Shown: one piece after another, positions 47,665 to 58,610 of the stretch | How the letters are laid out: each line of letters begins with the position of its first letter | Position numbering within the stretch: position 1 is the first letter of the stretch | NCBI GenBank assembly: GCA_951213105.1 | Contig: OX578138.1 | Location: forward strand, 65,013,040 to 65,077,039 | Direction: 5' to 3' | DNA: 64,000 nucleotides | From: Amaurobius ferox | Lineage: Eukaryota; Arthropoda; Arachnida; Araneae; Amaurobiidae | The notes under the pieces: model-generated | Database searches by the model: none | What the model was told of the DNA's origin: nothing | What the model saw: the letters and a program-made list of their open reading frames with translations, nothing else | Position numbers and translations under genes: made by a program

Positions 47665-49694
47665 GATTGGGTATTTCAATGACGCCGAAATTTTCGAGAA
47701 TTTCGGCTGTTAAAAAGGAAATACATATTTTCTCAGGAAAAAGGAACCCGATACTGAAAAATGGGACTTTATGAGTCTAATTACAAAAAAAACAGACCTC
47801 TAGAGTAAAAAGGGGCCATTTGAGAGGCCTGCATATATAAACATATATACCAGAAGTTTTGGCTTTTAATGAGATAGATTATGCTCCAAGATAAAAGTTG
47901 TAACTAAACATTCAGTACATATTATTATTTTTAACATCAAAAAAAGCTGTGTTTGATGTCTGCATTTCGTTTAGTTGAAATTGTATTGTCCATATGCATT
48001 TTGGTTTTGGAGTGAACAAGAATATCCTCTCTCTCACTGTGAGAAATCTTGAAGTTCATTGAACAGATTGAGCAAAAGCCTATTCACTACATTTGGACAA
48101 GTTAAAATGTTTTAGAATATGTCCTTAAAAGTCTGATATCACTTCTTATTAGGATTCACACAACTATGAAGTTATCATAGCAAGTATGTAGTAACTGTCA
48201 AAGAATTATGTAGGGCACAGTTTTTATAATTGAATTACTGTCACATTAGGCCTAGCCAAAGTATATGCCTGGCTTCCCTTTCCATCAAAATACGTTCTTC
48301 CACTACTGCCAGTCTGGGTAGTAGCAGGGCCACCTTAACCATTGCACTAAAAGGGCTACAGCTCTGGGGCACAAGGCACCTCCTATGAAGAGTCTTCAGA
48401 AATGTGCAACATAAGTAACTTGTTCCTATCTATATCTAATATGTTCTCTGGCTGAGTTTGTTTACGTCATACTAATACTTCATAGAATCACAGAAAGGTG
48501 TTAGGATGGCATGAGTCATTTTCCGATGTCTGATGTTTATGTGTAAAATAAAATAGAATGGTGGAAGTCTACTACCGATTAGCATTTTATGTACTTTTAT
48601 AGTTGCCATCTTATAAAATATTTTTTTTGTATTAAATAAATAAAGATGCACATCTTCATAAGTTTATAGAGATGAGTTTCTAGCTTCTGCTGCTACAAGT
48701 TCTATGGTGCCACAATGGTGTAATGGTGGTCAACCATAGTGGAGTAATACTTATGAATAATAGATGACATTTTCTTTAAACTATGTGCCTTTTGTTTGGA
48801 ATCTAATATAACATTGAATTATATTTTAGACCTGCTATTGTACTACTTGTAAATATGAGTTTCTAGTGAAAGAAAAATAGTGGTTACGAATATCGTAAAT
48901 TATAGGAAAAAAAAACAAAATGAAGCAAGACTGTAATTATTTTGTAATAAATTTTGAGATGACTAAAAATATTAACTATTGAAAAAATATATCGTTTAAG
49001 ATTGTCAAAGTCATAAAATTTTTGCTGAAAATGAGTTTTCAGAAAATAAATGTAGAAAAGAAGTTTAATTAATTATGTAGTATGTGGGTGATTGTATATT
49101 GGTTTTGTAAAAAATTGTGAAACCAAAAATTATAAATGCTAAAAATTAATAATAAAATAATTTTGATGTAAAAATAAAAATGATTTTTTCCCCCAATTAA
49201 TACAAGGGACACCTGATATTTTTAGCTCAGGGTGCTTAAATGTATTAGGACGACCCTGGGTGGAAGTAGCTTTTTGCCTATTCTTCCTTGTTGTACTCTG
49301 CAGTAGCCAGAGAATAGACAAGCAAAAAAGAACTGAAACAAGTCACACAACTCGCATTTGCACTGTCTCGGCCTAAAAACAGATGAAATACAGGTGAGAC
49401 TGAAATTTAGGAAATTTTCCAGAAAACAGGACGAAAAACCGGGAGAGTTAGTAACTGTGCATAATATTTTGATGTTCCATACATTATTCGTATCATAAAA
49501 ATAAATTACAAAAATGAAGTAATTACCTAGTTGAAAATAAAAACCTAGGTGGGCCCTCAATGACATTGTGTAATATTGTTACCTTCACCAAAAATTCTCA
49601 ATAATCCCCCTTTTTTTTTAAGAACTTGCTAAAACCAATTCCAATAAATCGATTTAAATTTTCATACGTGTTGTTGAACAGGAAATCAACTAAA
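47665..49694. other. Intronic sequence, no supported gene
   Basis: Resumes the host intron after the LINE. 48240-48400 is less AT-rich with CCAAAGTATATGCCTGGCTT but matches nothing I recognise. A CCTAGTTGAAAATAAAAACC/GGTGGGCCC stretch near 49530 and a T run at 49611 precede the next element. Confidence 0.35.
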
Positions 49695-50211
49695 CCTATA
49701 ATCAGGGCTGTAGTGGAGGGTATATGGCAGTATATGCCGTATACCCTCTGGTTTTTCCAGCAAATTCCATATACCCTCTGCTTTTTCTTAAAAACTATGT
49801 ACATGCTTTGCTTTTCCTAGAAAACATTGCGCGAAACATCACGTGACATGGCACATGCTGAGGCTGGGAGGGTAGGAGGAAGAGTGGGAGCCTCCCATTG
49901 AGAGGGGGGAGAACCTCAGAGTCAGCATTTTCTGTTTTGTGCTAATGAGTTGTTACGTGATGCGAACCACCAGTAGACAAAGTAGCATTTATTGCAAGGG
50001 ATAAAATTAGTTAGCATCCTTTGTGCCCTGTACTTACACCGTAGTGCTTGCGAGGGCCTGTCTCCTGTCTGTCGTTATAGATCATTGGTTAAAGGCTGGA
50101 AATTTATATCACAGTTTATATTATTTTATATCATAGTTAAATATTAATATAGTGAGATTTTCAAATTTGAATATCACTTGATGCTAGTCTGCATATTTTG
50201 CTTTGCATAAA

Positions 50212-50379
50212 TACAGTAAACTCCCAATAACTCTAACCTTATGAACACGAATTTCTGCTTAAATCAAAGTTTCTTCAAAGTTCCACAATTCCTTTCCTGT
50301 AATATAAAATAAATAGGCTTTTTTTTCCCTCGATAATTTGAACTTCGATTAATTCAAACATTTTCCCTGGTCCTTCGAG
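50212..50379. mobile_element. Tigger/pogo terminal fragment inside the hAT element
   Basis: ACAGTAAACTCCCAATAACT then CTAACCTTATGAACACGAAT, followed later by TTTGAACTTCGATTAATTCA, is typical of Tigger termini. Only one end is obvious. Confidence 0.5.
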
Positions 50380-50385
50380 TATACC

Positions 50386-50574
50386 CCATGGGCGCCTGGA
50401 GGAGGGGGGGGGGGGGCAAGAGTGGTGGTCGCCCTCTGGCTTATGGATTTCCTACATATACACATGTATGTGCGTGTGTACATGCTTTTCTGCCCCCCCC
50501 CCCCCCCCGGAAAGTGTAAGTAGTAAGTACATGTTTCATCTCCCCCTGGAGAGAATTCTGCAGGGCGCCCATGG
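50386..50574. mobile_element. Palindrome-ended MITE with opposing G and C runs
   Basis: Ends CCATGGGCGCC and GGGCGCCCATGG are inverted repeats, flanked by TATACC on both sides (50380-50385, 50575-50580). A 13-G run at about 50404-50416 faces a 16-C run at 50493-50508, so a single strand could fold into a very stable hairpin or the G strand into a quadruplex. Confidence 0.75.
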
Positions 50575-50860
50575 TATACCCTCTGTTTTTCTTTACAACT
50601 ACAGCACTGCCTATAATAGTCACATGGAATGAAGTATTGCATTCATACTTGATGTGGCATTTCAGAGTATTTTTTCAATTTTTCAGGAGCAATTTCTTCA
50701 TTGTGATGATTTTGCTATTTTGGATTTTCTGAAAATCTTAGAATAAAACATACATAAACTGTACAAGTAAATTCCACAAGCCATTCAAACTTCTAGAACA
50801 AAGTTAATCCCTTTGAAATTTGAATAAAATATAGTGGTTTTAATAAGTAAAAAATATCAC

Positions 50861-51041
50861 CTTTTTTATAATCCATTTGTGCATGAGTTGCACAGCGTTG
50901 AACAATTTCATTGGAAAATTCTGGCTTAGAAAAAATGGCCACCACTTTTATTTTTGATCCAGCAGGTACATCATCAGCACTCACAATAACGTTGAAAGGG
51001 CAATCTTTGCAAACGTATAATTTGTTTTGGGCTTCATAATA
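50861..51041 (-). CDS. p53: p53-family exon equivalent to human TP53 exon 5 (DNA-binding domain, first zinc ligands)
   Basis: The exon encodes 60 residues beginning YYEAQNKLYVCKDCP, which parallels the YSPALNKMF...TCPVQLWV start of human exon 5. It then reads SKIKVVAIFSKPEFSNEIVQRCATH. The last part aligns with VVRRCPHH, so the first two zinc ligands (human C176 and H179) and R175 are present. On the minus strand the acceptor is a pyrimidine-rich tract ending in CTTAG before TATTATG, and the donor is AAAAAAG/GTGATA. The exon starts in phase 0 and ends in phase 1, exactly as in human TP53. Proteins of this family are tetrameric nuclear transcription factors that control cell-cycle arrest, apoptosis and germline quality. 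The preceding exon was not found in the 13 kb up to the window edge. Whether this is p53, or a p63/p73-like ancestor, cannot be decided from the exons visible. Confidence 0.93.
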
Positions 51042-51462
51042 CTAAGCAAAAATAAAGGATACATAGATTATTAATGCATGAAAAGTTTCTTGTTATTCTC
51101 ATGAATATGTAAACAGACTTGCAAAAAAGAAAAAAAGCATTATTGCATAAATAAAAACAATTGGGGTTATTTCTGAAATCATGGAGTTTTAATAGTTGCA
51201 ATCTTATGATTTTGGGATAAATATTTTTTTTAATAGAATTTCTGAATTACAATTCCTATTCATGACTGCCATAATAAGGGTTTCCAGAGGTTTCTGGTGG
51301 TTTCACTTCTCCAGTTTATTCAATATCACCATGAAATCATTTCATTTTTGATCTTTTAACCCTTCTTTTGCATAATTAGGGTTCATACTGCCTTTTCAAA
51401 TAAAAATAGGAATTATTTCTTAAAAGATAGGTAAAAATTGGAATTTGAAATATGTTGACATA
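51042..51462. other. Sequence upstream of the first recognised p53 exon, no feature seen
   Basis: AT-rich; the preceding exon (human exon 4 equivalent) should lie above 51041 on the minus strand but no candidate with the expected G-x-x-x-F-x-hydrophobic-x-F pattern was found up to 64000. Confidence 0.4.
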
Positions 51463-53360
51463 CAGTGGAATCTCGTTACAATGAATTTCTAGGGACAGCA
51501 TTAAAAATTCGTTAGTTTGAAAATTTTGTTAAAAAAGTGAAAATTCAAAATGGCGGACATTTAAAAAATGGAAGGTATAGTAAGAAACATAATGAAACCA
51601 TACTATGTGCTACGATATATTTTAAATCATATACAAATACATCTACTTTGTTTTTTTTGTTGTCATTAATCAAAGATGCATTTTAGAATAAAGAGGAATA
51701 AATTTATCATACACATATTTAAATTACGTAATTGTATTGATTGTAGCAGTAGATTCTTTATGTGAGCCATTATTTAAAAACATAATATAAAGCACATCAA
51801 ACACACCTAAAACTGCAAGTAGCCTTATTTCCAGAATAAGAAGATTTAATTACATATTCAAAAAATAGTCAGAAATTTTTGCTTGCACTGGAAGTGATAA
51901 AGAGTGTTTGCTAACATAGTTTTTGATATAGCTTAAAGAAGAATAAAAATGTTCAGGAACAGTATTTTGCTGAGCTGATACTTGAAAGGGTTGTTTGGAA
52001 AGACACCGGAGGGTCATCTGGTACACATTCATCGTTGTCATGACTTTCATCATCTTTTATGTCTTCGCAGTTACTACTATCAAGACTAGCTATAATTTCA
52101 CTAGTTGTTAAGTCTGAACATGTAAAAACTTCCTCATCGCATCCAACATAATCAGAAGGTGATATTATTAAAGAAAAATTAAGCTCTTTGGATCCTGTAC
52201 TGTAGCCTATAGATCTCCGGGAAAATCGACAGCTGTAGAATCTTCAGAAAAAATATCATTCCTGTCACATTCTAACGCAATTTCTTCCAACAGTTCTGAA
52301 TTGTAGACTGGGATACATTTTGCAACGAATATCATTCCAATGGCTTGTCTGAGATTAATTGCTGTTATACTTGTAGAATCATCATTCAAGTTCGCAAGTG
52401 TTTTTTCAATAAGTTGTGGACAAAAATGAATTTTAACATTTTTTTATGATGTCCTCGTCAAGAGGCTGTAAAACTGAGGTACAGTTAGCAGGAAGAAGTT
52501 CAAGTTGTATGTTACTGAATCTTGCCGTTACCACGTGAGCCGCACTGTTATCTACCAACGAAACGATTTTCCTTTTCTTTTTTGTCATTTTATTATTCAC
52601 ACATTTCAATAAATCTAAAAAAATATTTTTTGTCATCCAAGCTTGGATGTTGTTTTTGTAACTGCAGGGAAGCAACAAAACATTTTTAAAATGAGGTTTT
52701 GCAGATTTTCCAATCACTAGTGGGGTTAGTATTTTTGTGCCAGTTGCATTACAACAAAAGAGAACTGAGATATGAACTTTTGATTTTTTCCCATCTTTGC
52801 ACTGTTTGCCTTTTTTCGCCATAGTACGATTTGGTAGTAGCTGATAAAAAAAGACTGTCTCATCAACATTAAATATGTAGTCAGGTTCATAATCTACCAA
52901 AATATCCAGCAATTTATATTCTTTCCATTCATGTGCAGCCGATAAATCGGCACTTTCTCGTCTCCACGTTACTCCATATTTTTCACGGAAACGGAACAAC
53001 AATCCAGAACTAGTACCAAATTTTTCTACTTTCACGACTTCTGCAAATTCGTTCGCTATAGCTTGTAGCATTGGACCAGAAACAGGGATATTTTTCGATT
53101 GAACATCTGTAAGCTATGTGTACATAGCTTCATCAAAGTTTTGATGATTTTCTAAACAAAGTCTTTTCCTGACACAAAACAAACTGCTCGGAAAGTTTTA
53201 AAATTTTGTCCTTTTCTTTTAAAATCGTAGGTAATGAATGTAGAAGCAGCAATCCCATATTCCTTCACAATATCGACTTGCTTTCTTCTGGATCATACTG
53301 TTTTCAAAATTTCAATTTTCTCTTTTAAAGAGAACTGCCTTTGCTACTTTTTTTAGACAT
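51463..53360 (-). pseudogene. Decayed Tigger (pogo-family) transposon
   Basis: The left end, CAGTGGAATCTCGTTACAAT after TA, is a Tigger terminal repeat; the opposite end was not found. On the minus strand the N-terminus starts near 53360 (MSKKSSKGSS...) with a broken CENP-B/psq helix-turn-helix (KEYGIAASTF). The longest frame, 53071-52433, carries the DDE_1 domain: DYIFNVDETVFF, ISVLFCCNATG, SLVDNSAAHV and NCTSVLQPLDEDIIKKC, the three Asp. C-terminal fragments continue in other frames to about 51950 (for example CEDIKDDESHDNDECVPDDP). At least three frameshifts and two stops show it is inactive. It lies on the same strand as the p53 gene but is an independent insertion. Confidence 0.9.
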
Positions 53361-53884
53361 TTTAAATTAGAAACTGGAAAGTACAGCCAAATAAACGAAC
53401 TACAGTACACGTTTAATGCACTCGACAATACTACTTATCTCAATTTTCTTATCAGTTCATATGTGAAATAATTTTCTGGGAAAATAATCACATGTTGCCC
53501 CTCCGGGATGCATTATCTATACACCTGATCACGTAGACAAAAACATCTAGATAAGGGGTAGTTGCCTCCAAAACCCCTTTCAGTTGCACATTTATTTCCA
53601 AAAGGATTATTATTATGAAATACCCTCCTTAAAAAGAATCTCTTTCTTTTGAAAATAAACAACTTTATTGCAAATGAAAATAAAAAGCGGTATTAAATGT
53701 TATCATAGTAAAATATTAAAATGCAACTTTACACAAGAAGAATAAAATAACGGTGGGATGCTTTTTCTTTAATTTTACAACTTTTAGATCTAGAAAGGGG
53801 TTTCTAAAGAGGTTTTTGAGGTAAAATGAAAAAAAAAAATAATAATAATTGATCTGAAAAAATAAATGTTTTCATAGTTTAAAT
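53361..53884. other. Sequence without recognised features
   Basis: Probably includes the 5' flank of the Tigger relic. TATCTATACACCTGATCACG near 53515 matches nothing I recognise. Confidence 0.35.
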
Positions 53885-53970
53885 CAGGGGTGGCCAACCC
53901 AAATGACCTTGCGGGCCACTTCAGAAAAACATTATAATCCCACGGGCCGCATATATTTTTTTTCCAATGG
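53885..53970. mobile_element. hAT terminal fragment
   Basis: CAGGGGTGGCCAACCCAAAT then GACCTTGCGGGCCACTTC and ACGGGCCGC is the widely distributed hAT (Charlie-type) end. No second end identified. Confidence 0.65.
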
Positions 53971-54179
53971 CCAGGCACTTGACTCATTCGCCCATAATTC
54001 GGCCTTATACGTGATCCATTTAGCCATCCTAGGGACGTTGCCCCAGGCGCCTTGCCTTACTACTAAGGCAACTTGTCTTACTACTTTAGTTATTAATTAC
54101 CTTTATAAAATGATTAGAGTTCAGATACATAAAAAATCTTAAAAGAAGCAGATACACTTTGAAGATCTATTTATAAAAT

Positions 54180-54560
54180 TTTCATAATTTTTTCAATTTA
54201 GACAACTTAGCCTCTACAAAATCTTTTTCCTTCTTAGTTTCAGACAACATTCCTATGCACTTTCTAATTAATCCTTAGCAGCTTTTATGATGCCACTAGC
54301 AAAAGTTGTTTCCTTTATGTTCTTCTTCCTCAGAGCATTACTTAAGTCTTTCTGAACCCTCATCAAACAACTGCTGGCTTATTTAAACATAACTTTGAAG
54401 CTTTTAACACTTTTAGGCAATTTTTTTCAACTTCTCTTCTACTTCTTGTTGTCTTTTTAATGCCATCTACTTTTCGTTATTTTCTTTTTGTTGTTTCACA
54501 AATATTTTCTCTTCTTTCACCTTTTTTGATGTTTCAGTTCAAAAATATTCTTGTCTTGTT
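54180..54560 (-). pseudogene. Degenerate coding-like relic with coiled-coil character
   Basis: The minus strand translates in pieces to VKEEKIFVKQQKENNEK, MALKRQQEVEEKLKKIA and KKNIKE-like, KAAKDQLESA-like stretches, separated by stops and frameshifts. Lys/Glu-rich heptad-like text resembles the C-terminal tail of MADF/SANT-type transposon proteins, but I do not recognise the family. No intact frame. Confidence 0.35.
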
Positions 54561-55040
54561 TTAAAGTAAATTTAAATAATGCTGAACCAGGTTTCGTCCT
54601 CAATTTTGAAAACAAAAATTAAGGAGTTTTTAATAGCATATCAAGAATTTTTAAGGAGTTTATAGGTTAGATGCTCAAACCCCTCTACTTTATATGCTAG
54701 AAAAAAATTAATTAACACCTGTGCAGCTGCTTAAATGCTATATATTGATAACATAAATAAGTATCGGGCAAAACTAAAATTCGCATCCGTTTTGTTGCAA
54801 GTAAATCTAAATTTAGTAGTTTGATAGCAGACCAATGCACAATTCGAATGATTTGTAGCAGTGAAAATTCATTCAAAGTCTTTTTTAGCACAAATTTATA
54901 CATATAAAAATCTTGCAGAAGAATAAACAAATGCTCACAAAATTTTTATTAACTTATTTTTACTTTTTTATTGTTTAGCATGTTATCAATTAAATAAAAT
55001 ATATCTATTAATATGCACTGAATTGACTGATCGATGATAT
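54561..55040. other. AT-rich sequence, no feature seen
   Basis: Open frame 54712-54930 (minus) has no recognisable motif. Confidence 0.35.
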
Positions 55041-55044
55041 ATCA

Positions 55045-55440
55045 AAATTATTTAGCACTTTCACTATAGCTAGAATATTGTTTTTGATGTGATCCAATCC
55101 ACCTCAGATTCAAGACTAAGGAAAAAATCTAAAATTTTGCATTAGGGATGTGCCTAATTATCGAGCGCTTCCATTGCAGTCAGAATCTTGGTTTTGGTCT
55201 CATTTTTTAGGTCAGCAGAAATATCTAATATTTCAAAAAATTCGAATTTGAGGTGATGATGTAAAGTAATAATTAAACAATGATAAACAACTTTTCAAAT
55301 AGATTGAGTACTTTTACTTGAGTGAGAATCTTAAGTTTTAGTCTCATTCGATCCGCCTCAGCTTCCAGATCAATGAAAACATACAAAATTCCAATTAGGT
55401 GTGATAATACAAAGGGATTTTTAAAAAAATTGCATCATTT
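55045..55440. repeat. Tandem array of about 110-140-bp units, three copies
   Basis: Blocks of the form CTTTCACTATAGCTAGAAT.TTG.TTTT...GATCCAATCCACCTCAG recur near 55057, 55165 and 55310 with strong divergence. Confidence 0.65.
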
Positions 55441-55747
55441 TGGCTCTCAAAATGTGCGCAAATTCATTCTTAAAAAATTGAAACAGTTTTCTATATTCTG
55501 AACTTTTATTAAGTGTGTAGATGTCACATTTAGTGGCTACTAGCTATTAAAAATGGTTGAATCGTGAGTGAAATGGCTATTTTTAAAATATACTTAGCAT
55601 AATAATTTGAAAACAAGAGCGCATACTGTTATTTTGGCCTAAAAAAGGGGGATTGTAATGCCATCGAAGCAACTGTAGTCACCTAACTGACATATATATG
55701 TTTTCCTCAAGGAAGTTTTGTAAGTAATTGTCTTACAAGCAGCAGTT

Positions 55748-56030
55748 TCGGAGTGAGATAATTGAGTGGTTAAGTCACGGGGATTGTACTCGGAAGACCC
55801 GAGTTCGATTTCCGACTTTGCCTAAACTGTTCCCGTGTACGAGCACGTTAAATTTGTGGGTTTGAAAAGTCTTCCGAGCGGTTGGTAGCAAAGGAAGGAG
55901 GGTCGATCCTTGTGGATGTCGCCCCCCACAGGGTTCCAGTCTAAATTAGATGGCATTGTCTTGGCAGTCTAAACAGATATCTTACACCCTCGGGTAGGCC
56001 GGACGGGCTGGGTCGAAAGAAAGATATCAA
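55748..56030 (+). mobile_element. tRNA-derived SINE, diverged full-length copy
   Basis: The A-box region GAGATAATTGAGTGGTTAAG and B box GAGTTCGATTTCC are followed by TTAAATTTGTGGGTTTGAAA then AGTCTTCCGAG, and the 3' end GGTAGGCCGGACGGGCTGGG. The same family as the SINE at 26730, about equally long. Confidence 0.88.
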
Positions 56031-57110
56031 CAGTTTTATATATTGTACGATAAATATTTTTAATCTTTTTAGGTCTATTTATATTTGTAAGCTAAGAGTT
56101 GGTTAGGAAAATCCATATATAGTTACTATGCATCAATATTATAATATATAATAATTACAATGGATTTTAATAAAGGAATTAACTAGTAGTAAAGCTGTTA
56201 ATTAATTTAGAAAAAAATCTGAAAGTTAATACACGTTAACACTTAATATCAACTCTTAACTACCTATCAGTTGATTTTGACACAATAAATTAAAACAATG
56301 AACCCAGCAATAATACAAAAGTATCTAAATACTATTGTCTATATTTAAATATTTTTAAATTAAATATGTAAATAAATTGAACATCACTATAACCACACAT
56401 TCAGCTAAATTAAAAAATCTTTAAAACAAAGCAATTTATAAAAAAAATCTCATAAATAAAATTTTTATGCAAAATTTGGATGACATGTTGGTTGACATTT
56501 CTTATCACAACTAAAACTTTAATATTTTTATCAGGGGGGTGGGCTGAGTATACCTAGTGTGTGTGGGGGGAGGGGGGCTTAGCCCCCTTTGGACCTTGCC
56601 TGACTACGGTGCCATGCCAAACGTCCGGTGCTCAACAGGAATGAAGCTACCCGAAGGGTTTGTAACTTGGAATGGATACCACCCGGGAGGTTTGCAGCTT
56701 CAAACGGAATGGATGCCACCTGTAAAGACAGCACTGGTATATAGAATCCAGGAGTAATTACAGATAAGATCTCTTTAGGTAGACAAAATTAGTCATCTCT
56801 ACTTCGCGGTAATCATTTATAGTTATTACTAGAGCGAAACAGCTATTTTTTGGAAATGCCAATAACATGGCTGTAAATATTCCATTTCTCTTTGAATTAG
56901 GTGGTCAGTTGAAAAAGTTCTGGCAACCAGGTGTTTTTGTCATTAGCGTAAACATGTTTCCTGGGAGTAAAGATGAGCTTCGTTTGTGTGCGAGATAGTT
57001 TAGAGAGCTATGGTAAGGAAGATGGGAACAAGACTGAACTGAAATGTGACATTTACGTTGATAGGATTTTCTTTCAATTATTTTTATGTTTAAAAAATTT
57101 CATTTTTTTG
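56031..57110. other. AT-rich sequence with a G-rich patch
   Basis: 56535-56592 is G-rich (GTGTGTGGGGGGAGGGGGGC) and followed by AAGTAGCC-like palindromic CCCCTTTGG; it resembles in reverse the G/C-rich block at 57150-57230. The open frame 56557-56757 is not recognisable. Confidence 0.4.
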
Positions 57111-57149
57111 GTATTTAGTAAAATATGAAGTAAGAAAAAAATCCTGAAA

Positions 57150-57232
57150 TTTCCCAGAGGGGGCAAAGCCCCCTCTGGAAAAGTTCAGCGGGGGCTCGTG
57201 CCCCTCTGCCCCCCGTAGTCGGCGCCTATGGA
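57150..57232. mobile_element. G/C-palindromic MITE-like fragment
   Basis: 57154-57178 is a perfect palindrome (CCAGAGGGGGCAAAGCCCCC then TCTGG). It continues CAGCGGGGGCTCGTGCCCCT then CTGCCCCCCGTAGTCGGCGC and CTATGG. The style resembles the block at 56535-56630, so a dispersed element is likely. Confidence 0.5.
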
Positions 57233-58383
57233 TGGAGATGGATGAAAAAAGATGCTTGTGGACTTTCAGTAATGCATCATGATACAAAATGAATTGCGCA
57301 ATCTCTCCATTTATAGGAAAAATTATTTCCTGTAGTAAAATATTTGTTTATACTGGCACACCTGATGATAATATTTGAAATGTGTCACTTTAAAAATATT
57401 GGGGTAATTTATGCATATATTGCACATATGCAAGAGCCCTGAAGGCTTAAATATTTGTGTTTGGAGAGAAAGTCATGAGCTGTCCACAGATATTTTGTGA
57501 AACAAATACTTAATTTTAAAGTTAGATATACTTTCTAATCCATATTTTATTGATTCTGGTATGCTTAGAGAAAAAGTGAACTGGATGAAAAGAGATGGCG
57601 ATTGAAAGTTGTACATACAAATTTAAAAGATATCAGGCAAATGTTTAAATATAAACATATTCCAAAAATATTTATATACTTCAATCTCATTAAGATGCTT
57701 GACCCTTGTAATCCTAACCAAAAACATAACTCACATTGGTTACCCTTCCCTGTTTTGACTTCACTGACTCAGCATAAACAGTAAACACTTGGTGAAAATA
57801 TCCTTCTCGAAAATATCTTTCTTTCTAATGAGAAATGGAATACAAGTCCCAACAATTATATTAGGAAATATTGATTTAAGAGCAAAAATTTTTAAACAGT
57901 TCAAATTTTCAGAACTTTTTACTCCAAATTCACACCAAACAAAGAACAAGTGAGGGAAAATTTTGCTCTTGTAAAGAAAGCGAAATTTAAGTAATTTATC
58001 AGGTAGAAAGGAAAGTGCACTACACTAATCAACAATCTTCCAGTCTTTTCCTATTTTTATTTTTTCAGGAGAGGTGAAAAGGGTGTTTTGCTTCCTTTTT
58101 TTCTATTTTGGATCCTGCTAATGAAGTTTGGATTTTGGGGCAAAATAAATTGAAAAACAAACAAAAACAATCATAATCTCTTCTATTTTGATAATATTCC
58201 TCACAGTGTCGATTTTGAACCATCAGCCGTTTCTCTGGTTTCTTTTTCCATTTCTGAGTTGGGAAGTCAAAATTTTAAGGAGTTAAGAAGAATCTGGCAA
58301 AATTAAGGAGTTTTAAGGGCCCTTAAAAACAAAATATGAATTTAAAGAGTTCTTAAGGAGTTATTAAGGACTGTGAAAAACCC
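57233..58383. other. AT-rich sequence, no supported gene
   Basis: Open frames 57602-57784 and 57761-57949 lie on opposite strands and have no recognisable motif. Confidence 0.35.
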
Positions 58384-58610
58384 TGTTGTTGTTGAGGCTC
58401 AGACCGCCAGACCTACCAGAAAGGTGTAAGGTAACTGTTTGGACGGAAGGGAAGAGCCACTCAATTTAGACCGGAACCCAGTGAGGGAGGCATCCACAGG
58501 GACCGTACTCTTCTTTCCCTACCACCAACCTCTCGAAAAGACTAATGGATCCACATGTTTAACGTGATTGTACTCCACGTGAACACAGCAGCACTTTTTA
58601 GAGAAAAGCT
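58384..58610 (-). mobile_element. tRNA-derived SINE, 5'-truncated
   Basis: GTTGTTGTTGAGGCTCAGAC then CGCCAGACCTACCAGAAAGG starts the reverse complement of the SINE. It continues through CCTACCACCAACCTCTCG and AACGTGATTGTACTCC and stops near 58610, before the region that would hold the A and B boxes. Confidence 0.85.

Larger units (their letters stand above)
49703..50609. mobile_element. hAT-like non-autonomous element
   Basis: Ends CAGGGCTGTAGTGG and CTACAGCACTG are inverted repeats of the CAG.G.TGTAGT hAT type, flanked by the exact 8-bp duplication CCTATAAT (49695-49702 and 50610-50617). TATACCCTCTG motifs repeat inside near both ends. No transposase. A Tigger-type end and a small palindromic MITE are nested in it. 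Confidence 0.9.
10078..51041 (-). other. p53: Visible extent of the p53-family gene (five exons, repeat-filled introns)
   Basis: The exon order on the minus strand is 51041-50861, 32362-32255, 24753-24650, 19190-19114 and 10161-10078. Introns are about 18.5, 7.5, 5.5 and 9 kb. The 7.5-kb interval should contain one more exon. Reading phases across the other three joins are compatible. The introns hold the LINE/LTR/piggyBac nest, a pogo MITE, a solo-LTR-like element, a SINE, a mariner relic, a Merlin transposon and several tandem arrays. No promoter, start codon or stop codon of the gene was located in the window. Confidence 0.88.
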
